Origin: Gilliamella sp. wkB171
GTDB lineage: Bacteria; Pseudomonadota; Gammaproteobacteria; Enterobacterales; Orbaceae
DNA: 64,000 nt
Reading direction: 5' to 3'
Assembly (NCBI RefSeq): GCF_001693755.1
Contig: NZ_LYST01000008.1
Location: 1 to 64,000 of the forward strand
The notes under the pieces were generated by a model. That model made no database searches. It was not told where the DNA came from and saw nothing but the letters and a program-made list of their open reading frames with translations. Both the position numbers and the translations under genes were made by a program. Of the stretch, positions 46,946-59,309 are shown piece by piece; the first letter of the stretch is position 1, and each line of letters opens with the position of its first letter.

Positions 46946-49333
46946 TTATTCTCTTAATAGGGCTTTAAAACGAATTTGTAAGGCTGTGACACATTTGCTT
47001 ACAATGTTTGTTATATCTTCTTCTTCAAGTGTACGTGATTTGTCTTGTAAAATCAAACTGATAGCAAGGCTTTTTTGATCTTGATTAATGTTATCACCTT
47101 GATAAACATCAAACAAATTGACTTTAATAAGTTGCTCACCGCCAGCACGTTTACACTCAGCTATAATATCTGCTGCTGGAATTGTATTTGAGACGACAAT
47201 AGCTATATCTCGTTTATTTGACGGATACTTCGATAGGTCTTGAGCAACAGGTACCTTCTTATCGCTAATTTTAGCTAAATTTATTTCAAAAACAAGCGAT
47301 TTACTATTTAAAGATAATTTTTTTTCGATTTCTGGATGCAAAACGCCAAAATAACCAATAATTTCATTATTTAGATACAAGACTGCACTTTGTCCTGGGT
47401 GTAATGCATTGATGTCAGCTTTTTTAAACTCAACGGTTTCACTACAACCTAAAAGGGCCAAAATAGATTCTATGTCCCCTTTTAAATCATAAAAATCGAT
47501 ATTTCGTTTAGGCAATGCCCAATGATCTTCATATAAGTTACCGGTGACAACGCCTGATAACATGAGTTCTTGACGAACGCCAAATTCACAACCTTGATCG
47601 GGAACAAAACGTAAACCAGTTTCAAAAAGACGAATACGCGATTGTTGACGGTTTTGATTGTACATCACCGCATCTAATAATCCAGACCAAAGCGATAAGC
47701 GCATTACAGACATTTCACTTGAAATTGGGTTTGGCAGTGTTATTGCAATTTGCTCAGGGTGAAGAAGACTTTGAATTTTTGGATCAACAAAGCTATATGT
47801 AACGGCTTCTTGATAACCACGATCAACCAATAAGTCTTTAATTCGTTTTAACGCTATATGACTTTCTGGTTTCGGCTTCATAATTGATTCAATTTTCATA
47901 TTCGCATTAGGAATATTGTTATAGCCATAAATACGGGCTACTTCTTCAACTAAATCTTCTTCTATTTGTAAGTCAAATCGCCAACTCGGTGCTTCAACGG
48001 TCCAAATCTCATTTTTGAATGAGACGTTACATCCTAATCTTTCAAGAATATCAATTATTTTTTGCGTTTCAATTTTATAACCGATAATGCGATCTATTTT
48101 AGAACGGTGTAATTGAATGGTTGCTTGTTTTGGCAAGTGTTCTTGGTTAGTAATATTAACAACCGGACCTACCTCACCACCACAAATTTCAATAATTAAT
48201 TGAGTTGCTCTTTCCATTGCAACATTTTGTAAAGCAGGATCGACTCCGCGCTCATAACGATGTGAAGCTTCAGTATGCAAACCATATTCACGTGCTTTAC
48301 CGGTAATAGCTAATGGAGTAAAGAACGCTGATTCTAGAAAAATATCTTTGGTTGACGTTGTGACACTTGATTTTTCACCGCCCATAATACCTGCCATCGC
48401 GAGTACTTTTTGCTGATCAGCAATGACAAGCGTACTATCATTTAATTTAACTTCATTACCATTTAATAATATGAGTTTTTCATCTTTATGTGCATAACGA
48501 ACAACAATCCCTTTTTCGATTTGAGCTAAATCAAACGCATGCATTGGATGACCAAGTTCCAGTAATACATAATTAGTAATATCTACAACGGCATCAACTG
48601 AACGAATTCCACCACGACGCAACTTTTCTTTCATCCATACTGGCGTAGCTGCTTCGATATTGATGTTTTTGATCACTCTTCCTAAGTAGCGAGGAGCTGC
48701 TTTTGGTACATCTATTTGAATTGAGACGGTATCGGAAATTGACGCCGGTACGTTTGCTACTTTAAGCGCTTTCATTGGTATATTGTTAACTGCTGAAATA
48801 TCACGAGCAACACCAACAATACCAAAACAATCAGCTCGATTAGGTGTAACACTAATATCAATCATAACATCGTTAAGATTTAAATATTCTCGAATATCTT
48901 GTCCTAAAGGAGCATCTTCAGGTAACTCAATAATACCATTATGATCATCAGCAATACCTAGTTCGGAATAAGAACACAACATTCCTTCTGAAGGTTCACC
49001 CCGCAGTTTTGCTGATTTAATTTTGAAATCTCCTGGTAAAACAGCCCCAACAGTTGCACAAGCAACCATTAATCCTTGACGGCAATTAGGTGCACCACAG
49101 ACAATATCTAATAATTCAGATTTACCAATATCGACTTTTGTTACGCGTAGTTTATCGGCATTAGGGTGCTGTTTGCATTCGACTACTTTTCCAACAACAA
49201 CCCCCGAAAAATCACCAGCGACTTTTTCGATATCATCAACTTCTAATCCAGCCATAGTTAATTGATCGGCTAGTGTATCGCTACTTATTTCTGGATTGAT
49301 CCATTCACGTAGCCAACTTTCACTAAATTTCAT
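46946..49333 (-). CDS. pheT: Phenylalanyl-tRNA synthetase beta subunit
   Basis: Beta chain of the alpha2-beta2 enzyme; binds tRNA-Phe and edits mischarged Tyr. The 795-residue protein has the EMAP-like tRNA-binding domain (about 39-148, [26 protein letters not shown]), the B3/B4 editing region, the B5 domain, the catalytic-like core and the C-terminal ferredoxin-like anticodon-binding domain ([15 protein letters not shown]). It lies 16 nt after pheS. Confidence 0.97.
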   Translation of the reverse strand: MKFSESWLREWINPEISSDTLADQLTMAGLEVDDIEKVAGDFSGVVVGKVVECKQHPNADKLRVTKVDIGKSELLDIVCGAPNCRQGLMVACATVGAVLPGDFKIKSAKLRGEPSEGMLCSYSELGIADDHNGIIELPEDAPLGQDIREYLNLNDVMIDISVTPNRADCFGIVGVARDISAVNNIPMKALKVANVPASISDTVSIQIDVPKAAPRYLGRVIKNINIEAATPVWMKEKLRRGGIRSVDAVVDITNYVLLELGHPMHAFDLAQIEKGIVVRYAHKDEKLILLNGNEVKLNDSTLVIADQQKVLAMAGIMGGEKSSVTTSTKDIFLESAFFTPLAITGKAREYGLHTEASHRYERGVDPALQNVAMERATQLIIEICGGEVGPVVNITNQEHLPKQATIQLHRSKIDRIIGYKIETQKIIDILERLGCNVSFKNEIWTVEAPSWRFDLQIEEDLVEEVARIYGYNNIPNANMKIESIMKPKPESHIALKRIKDLLVDRGYQEAVTYSFVDPKIQSLLHPEQIAITLPNPISSEMSVMRLSLWSGLLDAVMYNQNRQQSRIRLFETGLRFVPDQGCEFGVRQELMLSGVVTGNLYEDHWALPKRNIDFYDLKGDIESILALLGCSETVEFKKADINALHPGQSAVLYLNNEIIGYFGVLHPEIEKKLSLNSKSLVFEINLAKISDKKVPVAQDLSKYPSNKRDIAIVVSNTIPAADIIAECKRAGGEQLIKVNLFDVYQGDNINQDQKSLAISLILQDKSRTLEEEDITNIVSKCVTALQIRFKALLRE

Positions 49334-49349
49334 GTTTTGATCTCCAGAA

Positions 49350-50386
<1,037 letters not shown>

Positions 50387-50413
50387 ATAATTATTTTTCG
50401 TTTTTTCCTTGCC

Positions 50414-50470
50414 TCACGAACCAATATTGCTATTGAAGCTAAAAAACAAACGAAAAATAACTAAATTCAT
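50414..50470 (-). CDS. pheM: Phenylalanine leader peptide PheM
   Basis: An 18-codon leader ORF between rplT and pheS. Residues 4-12, VIFRLFFSF, contain four Phe codons and align with the E. coli pheM core (IFRFFFYF). When charged tRNA-Phe is scarce the ribosome stalls in this stretch and the downstream terminator (50367-50386) does not form, so pheST is expressed. An ATG directly before (50473) is an alternative start; TGGA upstream favours the second ATG. Confidence 0.85.
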   Translation of the reverse strand: MNLVIFRLFFSFNSNIGS

Positions 50471-50548
50471 CATTAATCCACTTTTTTAAAATAAATCATC
50501 TATATTTAAAATAATAAAAGCCGAGATAACTCGGCTCTTATAAAGCTA

Positions 50549-50905
<357 letters not shown>

Positions 50906-50932
50906 TCATATCCTCTAAATAGTTAACCAAAA

Positions 50933-51130
50933 TTAAGCGTATGGAACACACGCTACAACTAAACCTAAATCACCTTTTGACACTGTTGTCAAACCACGTA
51001 AATGACGTTTACGTTTAGTTGATTTTTTAGTTAAGATATGACTTTTGTTAGCTTGCTTATGCTTAAAGCCACCAGAAGCTGTTTTTTTAAAGCGCTTTGC
51101 TGCGCCTTTTACAGTTTTAATTTTAGGCAT
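50933..51130 (-). CDS. rpmI: Ribosomal protein L35
   Basis: 65 residues, the E. coli length. The N-terminus is [20 protein letters not shown], followed by [16 protein letters not shown] and the closing [16 protein letters not shown]. It lies between infC and rplT in the conserved translation operon. Confidence 0.98.
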   Translation of the reverse strand: MPKIKTVKGAAKRFKKTASGGFKHKQANKSHILTKKSTKRKRHLRGLTTVSKGDLGLVVACVPYA

Positions 51131-51214
51131 TTTATTAATTCCTACTTCGCATTGTTAATAACACAAAATAATGGTGTAACGTTTAACAAAATTAAAAATT
51201 AACTTGATGAACCA

Positions 51215-51754
51215 TTATTTCTTCTTCGGCGCAAGCACCATAATCATTTGACGACCTTCTATCTTAGTTGGATAAGATTCGATGATTGCCAAATCAGCTA
51301 AGTCTTCTTTAATGCGATCAAGCATTTCAGTTCCTAACTGTTGGTGAGCCATTTCTCGACCACGAAAACGTAGCGTTACTTTAGCTTTATCGCCATCTTC
51401 TAGAAAGCGCATCAGGCTGCGGAGTTTTACCTGATAGTCGCCTTCGTCTGTACCAGGTCGGAATTTAATTTCCTTAACCTGAACAACCTTTTGCTTCTTC
51501 TTCTGCTCTTTTGTTGCTTTACTCTTTTCATAGAGGAACTTGCCATAATCCATAATTCGACAAACAGGTGGCTCTGCATTAGGGCTTATTTCAACTAAAT
51601 CTAGAGTTGCTTCTTCAGCTTGCTTTAAAGCTTCATCTAAGCTAACTATACCGAGCTGTTCACCATCGACGCCGGTTAACCTCACCTCGCGAGCAGTAAT
51701 TTCATCATTGATTTTATGCGCGCGTGTTGACTGAATTCGTTTACTGACTTTAAT
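51215..51754 (-). CDS. infC: Translation initiation factor IF-3 with AUU start codon
   Basis: Binds the 30S subunit and checks initiator tRNA and start codon. Family homology extends upstream of the first ATG/GTG-type start (51685): residues 2-23 ([18 protein letters not shown]...) are encoded without a stop, back to an ATT codon at 51754. GGAGG lies 8 nt upstream of that ATT. This is the unusual AUU start known from E. coli infC, which lets IF-3 repress its own translation by rejecting non-canonical starts. Length is 179 residues. [11 protein letters not shown] and [16 protein letters not shown] mark the two domains. It lies 27 nt after thrS. Confidence 0.95.
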   Translation of the reverse strand: MKVSKRIQSTRAHKINDEITAREVRLTGVDGEQLGIVSLDEALKQAEEATLDLVEISPNAEPPVCRIMDYGKFLYEKSKATKEQKKKQKVVQVKEIKFRPGTDEGDYQVKLRSLMRFLEDGDKAKVTLRFRGREMAHQQLGTEMLDRIKEDLADLAIIESYPTKIEGRQMIMVLAPKKK

Positions 51755-51781
51755 ATCTCATTCCTCCAAATTAATTTATCA

Positions 51782-53707
51782 TTAATTCATTTGTTCTAAT
51801 GAACGACTATGAATTTCGCTAAGCAACAATTCTATAACATGTTTCACTTCAAAGCTACCAAGATCTTTACCTTGACGAGTTCGAACTGAAATTGTTCCTG
51901 ATTCCATTTCTTTGTCTCCACAAACAAACATATAAGGAACACGTTTTAGAGTATGCTCGCGGATTTTAAACCCTATTTTCTCATTTCTCAAGTCTGCTTT
52001 TGCTCTAATACCAACTTTTTGTAGTTGCTCGGTTAATTGTTTTGCATATTCAGCTTGATTATCGGTAATATTGATGACAGCAACTTGTAGTGGTGCAAGC
52101 CATGTCGGGAAGAATCCTGCACAGTTTTCTGTCAAGATACCCATAAAACGCTCCATAGAGCCTAAAATAGCCCTATGAATCATAACCGGTGTATGGCGTT
52201 CATTATCTTCACCAACATAAGTTGCATCTAAACGTTCAGGTAACATAAAGTCAAGTTGAACTGTACCACACTGCCATGCTCTACCTAAACAGTCATGTAA
52301 TGTAAATTCGATTTTAGGACCATAAAATGCCCCTTCACCTGGTAAATATTCAAATTCAATACCATTTTCAGTTAGACACTCGGCTAAATCTTTTTCAGCT
52401 AAATCCCAAGTTTCATCTTTACCAATTCGTTTTTCAGGTCGTGTTGATAATTTGACCGTAATATCAGTAAAGCCAAAAGTACTGTAAGTGTCATAAACCA
52501 TTTTAATACAGCTGTTTACTTCACCTCGAATTTGGTTTTCAGTACAGAAAATATGCGCATCATCTTGAGTAAAACCACGTACACGCATCAACCCATGCAA
52601 AGAACCAGAAGGTTCATTACGATGACAACTACCAAACTCTGCCATACGTAAAGGTAAATCACGATAAGATTTCAAACCTTGGTTAAAAATTTGCACATGC
52701 CCAGGACAGTTCATTGGTTTAATACAATATTCACGATTTTCAGATGAAGTCACAAACATTAACTCTTTATAGTTACCCCAGTGACCAGTTTTTTCCCATA
52801 ACACACGATCCATCATAAATGGACCTTTTACTTCTTGATAGTCATACTCTTTAAGTTTAGTACGAACAAACACTTCAAGTTCACGGAAAATAATCCAGCC
52901 ATCATTATGCCAAAACACCATGCCTGGAGCTTCTTCTTGCATATGATAAAGGTCAAGCTGTTTACCGATTTTACGATGATCGCGTTTGGCCGCTTCTTCT
53001 AAAAATTGTAGATAACTATCTAATTGCTTTTTGTCAGCCCAAGCAGTTCCATAAATGCGTTGTAACATTTTATTATCACTATTGCCGCGCCAATAAGCAC
53101 CAGCAACTTTTTGTAATTTAAAATGATGACAAAAACGCATATTTGGTACATGCGGGCCACGACACATGTCGATATACTCTTCATGATGATAAAGCGCTGG
53201 CGTTGAATCTTTCGGTATGTTTTCATCTAAAATAGCGATTTTATAAGGTTCATGACGTTCCCAAAAGACTTCTCTGGCTCTTTCCCAACTAACGACTTCT
53301 TTTATAACCTCATAATCTTTTTTAGCCAATTCATGCATACGTTTTTCAAGCGCATCAAGATCTTCTTGAGTTAAAGAGTGATCTAAATCAACATCATAAT
53401 AAAAACCATTGTCAATTGTCGGCCCAATAGCCATTTTCGTATCCGGCCATAATTGTTTAATGGCGTGACCTAATAAATGTGCACAAGAATGGCGAATAAT
53501 TTCAAGTCCATCTTCATCTTTTGCGGTAATGATTGCTAATGTTGCATCTTGATCAATGAGGTCACAAGCATCTTTACGTTGTCCATTAACACGACCTGCA
53601 ATACATGCTTTGGCAAGTCCTGCACCAATACTTTGAGCGACTTCTAAAACAGTAACTGGTTTATCAAACTGACGTTGACTTCCGTCTGGAAGAGTAATAA
53701 TTGGCAT
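51782..53707 (-). CDS. thrS: Threonyl-tRNA synthetase
   Basis: Charges tRNA-Thr and hydrolyses Ser-tRNA-Thr. The 641-residue protein has the TGS domain (1-60), the editing domain with [14 protein letters not shown], and the class II core with zinc-binding Cys in IKPMNCPGH. It also has [15 protein letters not shown] (motif 2 region), [14 protein letters not shown] (motif 3) and the anticodon-binding domain. AAGGAT lies 8 nt before the ATG. It heads the operon thrS-infC-rpmI-rplT-pheM-pheST-ihfA. An operator-like hairpin precedes it (53728-53748). Confidence 0.98.
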   Translation of the reverse strand: MPIITLPDGSQRQFDKPVTVLEVAQSIGAGLAKACIAGRVNGQRKDACDLIDQDATLAIITAKDEDGLEIIRHSCAHLLGHAIKQLWPDTKMAIGPTIDNGFYYDVDLDHSLTQEDLDALEKRMHELAKKDYEVIKEVVSWERAREVFWERHEPYKIAILDENIPKDSTPALYHHEEYIDMCRGPHVPNMRFCHHFKLQKVAGAYWRGNSDNKMLQRIYGTAWADKKQLDSYLQFLEEAAKRDHRKIGKQLDLYHMQEEAPGMVFWHNDGWIIFRELEVFVRTKLKEYDYQEVKGPFMMDRVLWEKTGHWGNYKELMFVTSSENREYCIKPMNCPGHVQIFNQGLKSYRDLPLRMAEFGSCHRNEPSGSLHGLMRVRGFTQDDAHIFCTENQIRGEVNSCIKMVYDTYSTFGFTDITVKLSTRPEKRIGKDETWDLAEKDLAECLTENGIEFEYLPGEGAFYGPKIEFTLHDCLGRAWQCGTVQLDFMLPERLDATYVGEDNERHTPVMIHRAILGSMERFMGILTENCAGFFPTWLAPLQVAVINITDNQAEYAKQLTEQLQKVGIRAKADLRNEKIGFKIREHTLKRVPYMFVCGDKEMESGTISVRTRQGKDLGSFEVKHVIELLLSEIHSRSLEQMN

Positions 53708-53727
53708 AATAAATCCTTATAACAGTG

Positions 53728-53748
53728 GTGCGCCACACGAAAGCGCAC
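53728..53748 (-). promoter_or_regulatory. Probable ThrRS translational operator (tRNA-Thr anticodon mimic)
   Basis: On the minus strand GTGCGC / GCGCAC form a 6-bp stem around the loop TTTCGTGTG, ending 20 nt before the thrS start and just 5' of its Shine-Dalgarno. In E. coli the equivalent hairpin shows CGU in its loop, mimicking the tRNA-Thr anticodon, so that ThrRS binds its own mRNA and blocks translation. The CGT in this loop fits that model. Confidence 0.55.
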
Positions 53749-53970
53749 ATGTGTGTAAATATTGCATCTAAAATAATAGATCGCGTATACTATCACTTAT
53801 GATAAGGATTTCAAATAGAAATAGTGACCTTATGAATATTAATAATAAATATCTTTCAATACACTGAATCGTATAATTAACATGAAATTTTTAACGAAAT
53901 TTGCATCTTAAAACTGTTAAACGATTTATGATTGATAGTTGTCTAAGTTGAATGGTTTGTTAATGCTATT

Positions 53971-54426
53971 ATGAACATTTGGATTGATGCTGATGCCTGC
54001 CCTAACCCAATTAAAGAAATTTTATATCGAATCGCTATTCGTAAATCAATCAAAATTTATTTAGTTGCTAATCAATGGTTAAATATTCCACCTTCACCTT
54101 TTATTTCTCGATTACTTGTTGAAAATGGTTTTGATAAAGCAGATAACAAAATTGTTGAACTTGTTGAATTAAATGATTTGGTCATTACCTCTGATATACC
54201 ATTAGCATCGGAGGTATTAAATAAAGGCGCTTTTGTTCTTACACCTCGAGGTGAAGTTTATACTCTAGAAACAATTAAAGAGCGGCTAGTGATGAGAGAT
54301 TTTATGGAAACAATGCGAGCAAGTGGAATACAAACTAAAGGACCCGCTCCATTTTCAAGTAAGGACCGCGAAAAATTCGCCAATCAACTTGATATTTTAG
54401 TTAATAGACTAACTAGAAAAAATTAA
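53971..54426 (+). CDS. yaiI: UPF0178 (DUF188) protein YaiI
   Basis: 151-residue protein of the YaiI/YqxD family. The opening [18 protein letters not shown] is the hallmark (PIN-like acidic cluster D6, D8). It continues with [27 protein letters not shown] and [22 protein letters not shown]. The family resembles PIN/NYN nucleases in its acidic residues, but no activity is established. It is monocistronic, between the divergent thrS operon and convergent recO. Confidence 0.88.
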   Translation: MNIWIDADACPNPIKEILYRIAIRKSIKIYLVANQWLNIPPSPFISRLLVENGFDKADNKIVELVELNDLVITSDIPLASEVLNKGAFVLTPRGEVYTLETIKERLVMRDFMETMRASGIQTKGPAPFSSKDREKFANQLDILVNRLTRKN

Positions 54427-54488
54427 TCATTTTGATAAGAGAATTCTATCTATAACTTAAAATATTTATCTTTTATAACGTCATAACG

Positions 54489-55181
54489 TTATATTTTTAA
54501 GAATAATTCTCTACTTTTAAATGGTTTTGCGCCTATGTAGGGTTTCAATGCAATTCTGGTAAAACGTTTGGCCGCTTTAAGCGTATCTTCATTATTAAAC
54601 TGACGTTTGCCAAAAGCTAACACCTGTTCACCACTAAAACTAGTGCTATTTTGCAGCAAGCTACTAATAAAACCTTTTTCTGATTGATATTGATAATGCA
54701 TTGTTTCAACAATATCATCACCGGTTGCACTGCAATGAAAAAAATCAACGTGATAACCTAAATTTTCTAATAAGGATAATTCAAAACTGCGTAACACATT
54801 TTCAGCAGGCACTTGCTGTGCCAGTTGCTGTAAGCTTTGTAAATAGTCATCAAAAAGTGTAGGCATTTCAGTTTCGGCAACCAGCACTCGATGTAGTAAC
54901 TCGTTTAAATAAAAAGCGCTATATAAGTGAATTGAAACCAATGGTAACGTCAAAGATATCGCTTCAACCTGACGTAATGTTTTTATTTCACCTTGACCAG
55001 AATATTGAACAATTAATGGAGTAAAGGGTTGTAAAATTCCCTTTAACGCTGATTTTTTTCGTCTAGCACCTTTAGCTAAAATAGTTATTTTACCTTTATT
55101 TTCAACAAATAAATCAGCTAATAGACTACTTTCACTGTAAGTTCTGGTATGAAGTATAAATGCTCTTTGCCAATTTTCCAT
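54489..55181 (-). CDS. recO: DNA repair protein RecO
   Basis: RecF-pathway mediator that loads RecA onto SSB-coated DNA and anneals strands. The 230-residue protein starts with the OB-fold blocks FILHTRTYSESSLLADLFVENKGKITILAKGARR and LKGILQPFTPLIVQYSGQGEIKTL. An alpha-helical region with YSAFYLNELLHRVL follows. No zinc-finger cysteines are present, as in other gamma-proteobacterial RecO. It is not next to era/rnc here, unlike in E. coli. Confidence 0.92.
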   Translation of the reverse strand: MENWQRAFILHTRTYSESSLLADLFVENKGKITILAKGARRKKSALKGILQPFTPLIVQYSGQGEIKTLRQVEAISLTLPLVSIHLYSAFYLNELLHRVLVAETEMPTLFDDYLQSLQQLAQQVPAENVLRSFELSLLENLGYHVDFFHCSATGDDIVETMHYQYQSEKGFISSLLQNSTSFSGEQVLAFGKRQFNNEDTLKAAKRFTRIALKPYIGAKPFKSRELFLKI

Positions 55182-55338
55182 TAAAAAGCCTTTTAATTGC
55201 GTTGCAATTTTTTATCCACAAGGGTATCTGACCAAAATTTAAGTAATTTTATGAAATTTTCACCTGAAATTTAGCTAAAAATCCGATATAATCAATTGCT
55301 AAAAACTACAGGATTATAGGATAAATAAAAGACAAGCT

Positions 55339-56967
55339 ATGGAACTTTTTTCAATAATTTTACTAATTGTATTAATTGTATCACTTTCTGGTGTCGTTGT
55401 TAAAATGTTACCAATACAAATCCCACTACCACTTATGCAAATATTGTTGGGATGTATATTGGCGGCATTTGGTGTCTATGTAAAGTTTGATCCAGAACTA
55501 TTTCTTGTTTTATTTATCCCACCATTACTTTTTGCTGATGGTCGAAAAACATCGGTTAAAGATTTTGTTTATAATTTTAGAGAAATTGTTGGATTAGCCT
55601 TAGTATTAGTGGTGATATCCATAATTGCATTGGGTTATTTGCTACATTGGATTTTACCAAATGTACAATTAGCCGCAGGTTTGGCTTTGGCTGCCGTATT
55701 ATCACCAACCGATGCGGTTGCGTTAAGTGGCATAGTGGGTAAAGGTCGAATTGAAAAAGAAAAAATGGAAATAATTGAAGGTGAAGCTTTAATGAACGAT
55801 GCATCTGGCTTAGTATCATTAAACTTTGCAATAGCCATTGCCGCCGGAGCTATACAGTTCGATTTATTACAAATTAGCGTGACATTCTTTGTTGTTGCCA
55901 TTGGTGGGTTAGCTATTGGTGTTTTATTTACCTGGTTATATGCACGCATTTTAAGAAAAATAAACAAACTTACCCATAATGATCCAGCCATCCAAATTGT
56001 GCTGTTATTCTTACTTCCTTTTGCCGCTTATATTATTGCCGAAGAATGTCACTGTTCAGGTATTTTAGCTGCTGTTAGTGCAGGTATGACAGTTAATCAA
56101 TCTGGCATGATGAGAAATGCACCATTAACAGCGCGTTTACAATCAGATAGTACTTGGTCAATGTTAACCTTTGTGTTTAATGGTTTTGTATTTATTTTAT
56201 TAGGAATTCAATTGCCAAGTATTTTAACGAATACTTTTGCTGAGAATCAAACCGATGCATCCATTGAAGTCTGGCAATTATGTTTAATTGTAGTGTTTGT
56301 CTTCATTGCTTTGATGGGAACTAGATTTGCTTGGCTTTGGGCAATGAAACATATGCCAACAATGCCATTTGGTACAAAACGCCCTCTTGCATTTCGCTCT
56401 TATTCAACCAGAGATTTATTAATTTCAACTTTTGCGGGTGTACGCGGCGCAATAACCCTTGCCGGTGTTCTATCTATTCCAATGACAATTGGCGGCCGAT
56501 ATCAACTTGTCTTTATAGCAACAGGTATTATCCTCATTTCATTAATTGCCGCTGTGATTATATTACCGATATTATTAAGAGGTAGCGTCATTTTAGATAA
56601 TTCCGAACAAGATAATGAAATTCTTACTGTAAAAGGTCATATGGCCGAAGAAGCCATTGTCAGTTTAGAAAAAATGCAAAATAACTTATTACAAGAAACA
56701 ACCGAAAACAGCATGGATCAAGAAATTGTCAATGAAGTCGGTTCACGTGTTATCGGCTCTTTAAGACGTAGAACGGGGCTGAAGGACTTAGAACAAAAAG
56801 CACTTGAGGCCGAAAATCTTGAAAGGCGCATGCGTTTAGTTGCTATTGGTGCAGAACGTACAGCGTTATTACAAATGAAGATTCGTAATGAAGTGAGCGA
56901 AGAAGTTTTTGAGCATTTAAATACAGATTTAGATATTTATGAGAAAATGATCTCTGGAGATGTATAA
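55339..56967 (+). CDS. yjcE: CPA1-family Na+(K+)/H+ antiporter, YjcE type
   Basis: 542 residues, about 12 transmembrane helices (1-415) and a cytosolic helical tail (420-542). Hallmarks are FDPELFLVLFIPPLLFADG, the ion-site region AAVLSPTDAVALSGIVG, EGEALMNDASGLVSL (ND pair), and FAGVRGAITLAGVLSIP. It exchanges protons for sodium or potassium at the inner membrane for pH and ion balance; ion choice is unknown. ubiT begins right after its TAA, so the two genes are co-transcribed. Confidence 0.9.
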   Translation: MELFSIILLIVLIVSLSGVVVKMLPIQIPLPLMQILLGCILAAFGVYVKFDPELFLVLFIPPLLFADGRKTSVKDFVYNFREIVGLALVLVVISIIALGYLLHWILPNVQLAAGLALAAVLSPTDAVALSGIVGKGRIEKEKMEIIEGEALMNDASGLVSLNFAIAIAAGAIQFDLLQISVTFFVVAIGGLAIGVLFTWLYARILRKINKLTHNDPAIQIVLLFLLPFAAYIIAEECHCSGILAAVSAGMTVNQSGMMRNAPLTARLQSDSTWSMLTFVFNGFVFILLGIQLPSILTNTFAENQTDASIEVWQLCLIVVFVFIALMGTRFAWLWAMKHMPTMPFGTKRPLAFRSYSTRDLLISTFAGVRGAITLAGVLSIPMTIGGRYQLVFIATGIILISLIAAVIILPILLRGSVILDNSEQDNEILTVKGHMAEEAIVSLEKMQNNLLQETTENSMDQEIVNEVGSRVIGSLRRRTGLKDLEQKALEAENLERRMRLVAIGAERTALLQMKIRNEVSEEVFEHLNTDLDIYEKMISGDV

Positions 56968-57471
56968 ATGATAAGCAATCATCACTTATTAGGAAAAATA
57001 CACTCAACATTTGTCGACAAAGCGCCTCAAATGTTGGGGTTGACGCTACGTTGTATTCCATTCAATTTAAAAAAACAAGTTATCGAACAATTGTTACAAT
57101 TACAATTTAAGCATTCACTTGAGGATGGAGATCTTGATTTTTTAGAAAATCGTTGGCTCAAAATCGAAGTGACCGATTTACAACTGATCTGGTTTGTGAG
57201 TCTGATTGAGAATAAATTAGTTGTTAGTCGTGAAGAAATTGCTGATGTTAGTTTTATAGGTAATGCTAACGATTTAATTATGATAGCGACTCGACGACAA
57301 GATCCCGATACATTATTCTTTCAACGTCGATTAATTGTTGAAGGTGATACTGAACTTGGTTTATATGTCAAAAATCTTATGGACTCAATTGAAATAGAAG
57401 CCATGCCTAAATTTTTACGGCTAACACTCGAAAAACTTGCAGACATTATTCAAACCGCGCCTGAAAATTAA
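56968..57471 (+). CDS. ubiT: Ubiquinone biosynthesis accessory factor UbiT
   Basis: SCP2-type lipid-binding protein of 167 residues, orthologous to E. coli UbiT (YhbT). Shared blocks are QFKHSLEDGDLDFLENRWLKIEV, the near-invariant RQDPDTLFFQRRLIVEGDTELGLYVKNLMD and the following helix. UbiT works with UbiU and UbiV to make ubiquinone without oxygen; ubiU and ubiV are not in this window. Its start codon directly abuts the stop of the antiporter gene, a pairing I do not know from E. coli. Confidence 0.9.
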   Translation: MISNHHLLGKIHSTFVDKAPQMLGLTLRCIPFNLKKQVIEQLLQLQFKHSLEDGDLDFLENRWLKIEVTDLQLIWFVSLIENKLVVSREEIADVSFIGNANDLIMIATRRQDPDTLFFQRRLIVEGDTELGLYVKNLMDSIEIEAMPKFLRLTLEKLADIIQTAPEN

Positions 57472-57776
57472 TTGAATTTGCTCAATTTTAAACAAAATTG
57501 GGCAAATAACTCTCTAAATAACGCACTCTATTTTTGAACTTATAAAAATTGACACTTTTTTATTTACCTATCATTGGATTAACGACGGGTTATGACATTA
57601 TCGCAAAAAATATAGTTCTCAATTAAATAATCCCCAAGAAAATACTTAGATTCTGTTATAATCAATTAACTGGTAACACTACTTAATAGCAATTAAGCTG
57701 TCATTTTGAATATCAATAATCAACAATAAAATCATTCAACTTGGTTGACGGCTTTAAGACAGCAAAAACGATAAAA
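57472..57776. other. Intergenic region upstream of sbcB
   Basis: No gene, RNA or convincing terminator recognised. A near-palindromic run (CTCAATTTTAAACAAAATTGGG, loosely pairing AATTTT with AAAATT) near 57480-57500 may end the ubiT transcript. The rest is AT-rich and probably contains the sbcB promoter. Confidence 0.4.
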
Positions 57777-59210
57777 ATGAAAAACAACACCGCACTTCCT
57801 ACTTTTTACTTTCATGATTATGAAACTTTTGGTATCAATCCTGCTTTGGATAGGCCAGCGCAATTTGCTGGAATTAGAACAGATAGTGATTTTAATATCA
57901 TTGAGGAACCTTTAGTCATCTATTGTCAAATTGCTCAAGACTATTTGCCTAATCCAGAAGCGGTATTAATCACAGGAATTACACCACAGAAAGCAAATTC
58001 GAAAGGTCTGTGTGAAGCAGAGTTTACCAAATTAATTCATCAATCATTTAGCGAAGCAAATACCTGCATATTAGGTTATAACAATCTTCGTTTTGATGAT
58101 GAAGTGACTCGCAATATTTTATATCGAAATTTTTATGATCCTTATGCTTATAGTTGGCAAAATGGTAATTCTAGGTGGGATCTTCTTGATGTTGTGCGTG
58201 CTTGTTACGCCTTAAGACCTGATGGTATCAATTGGCCTATTAATGATGCGGGTTTCCCAAGTTTTCGTTTAGAGCACTTAACAAAAGCCAACAATATTGA
58301 ACATGAACACGCTCATGATGCGATGTCAGACGTTTATGCAACTATCGCTATTGGTAAATTAATTAAACAAAAACAGCCCAAGTTATTTGATTATTTTTTT
58401 AAGCTTCGCAACAAAAATAATGTTGCTGAACTTATAGATGTTATTAATATGACACCAATAATACATGTATCGGGCATGTTAGGTAGTTACCGAGGCAATA
58501 TAACCATTGTGAGTCCAATAGCTTGGCATCCAACGCAAAATAATGCGGTTATTGTCTGTGATCTTACAGGTGATATTGATTCAATCATTAATTTATCAAT
58601 TGATCAAATAAGGCAAAAACTCTATACCAAAAACGAAGATTTAGCACTAAATGAATCGCGGATCCCATTAAAACTGATTCATATAAACAAATGCCCTATT
58701 GTTGCGCCATTAAAAACTTTATTACCTGAAAATGCACAAAGGTTAAATATTAATGTAGCGCAATGTTTAATCAAACAGCAACAGTTATTAAAACATCAAC
58801 ACGCTTTACAAACCAAGATGAGAGAGCTATTTAACTTAACTGATGATTACTCAGCTAATAGCGATGTCGATGCTCAAATTTATGCAGGATTTTTAAATAA
58901 CCAAGATAAATTACGGTGTGAAACTATTCGTACGACACCTATTCAATCACTTGAAAGTTTATCAATGAATTTTGATGATGAACGGTTAAAGACATTATTC
59001 TTTCGTTACAAAGCAAGAAATTACCCTCAAATACTAACTGAGCAAGAGCGTATTATCTGGCAAGATTATTGTCAACATAAACTGAATATAACCAAAGTTC
59101 AAGATTATCTGTTAACATTGGAACAACTTGCTCAAACCTATATACAACAACCTGAAAAACTGAATTTAATTAAACAACTTTATCATTATTGCCATTATTT
59201 AGTTGGATAA
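57777..59210 (+). CDS. sbcB: Exodeoxyribonuclease I
   Basis: Processive 3'-to-5' single-strand DNA exonuclease, in recombination and mismatch repair. The DEDDh domain opens FHDYETFGINPALDRPAQFAGIRTD (D14, E16), with ILGYNNLRFDDEVTRNI and NIEHEHAHDAMSDVYATI carrying the later catalytic residues. An SH3-like part and a helical ExoI C-terminal domain follow. The frame is open from a TTG at 57741, but the ATG at 57777 matches the usual N-terminus and gives 477 residues (E. coli 475). No strong ribosome binding site is visible for either start. Confidence 0.94.
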   Translation: MKNNTALPTFYFHDYETFGINPALDRPAQFAGIRTDSDFNIIEEPLVIYCQIAQDYLPNPEAVLITGITPQKANSKGLCEAEFTKLIHQSFSEANTCILGYNNLRFDDEVTRNILYRNFYDPYAYSWQNGNSRWDLLDVVRACYALRPDGINWPINDAGFPSFRLEHLTKANNIEHEHAHDAMSDVYATIAIGKLIKQKQPKLFDYFFKLRNKNNVAELIDVINMTPIIHVSGMLGSYRGNITIVSPIAWHPTQNNAVIVCDLTGDIDSIINLSIDQIRQKLYTKNEDLALNESRIPLKLIHINKCPIVAPLKTLLPENAQRLNINVAQCLIKQQQLLKHQHALQTKMRELFNLTDDYSANSDVDAQIYAGFLNNQDKLRCETIRTTPIQSLESLSMNFDDERLKTLFFRYKARNYPQILTEQERIIWQDYCQHKLNITKVQDYLLTLEQLAQTYIQQPEKLNLIKQLYHYCHYLVG

Positions 59211-59309
59211 TTGAATTTGAGCGGCGTATCATATAAAGAAATATTCATATCATTTCTAAACTTTGAAGTGATCATCATTATCAAAGAAAAATTAATTAGT
59301 ATTAACGTT

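Noticed and set aside
54480-54500. Terminator between yaiI and recO from the ATAACGTCATAACGTTAT repeat
   Set aside because: The pairing is short, AT-rich and partly overlaps the recO 3' end; too weak to call.
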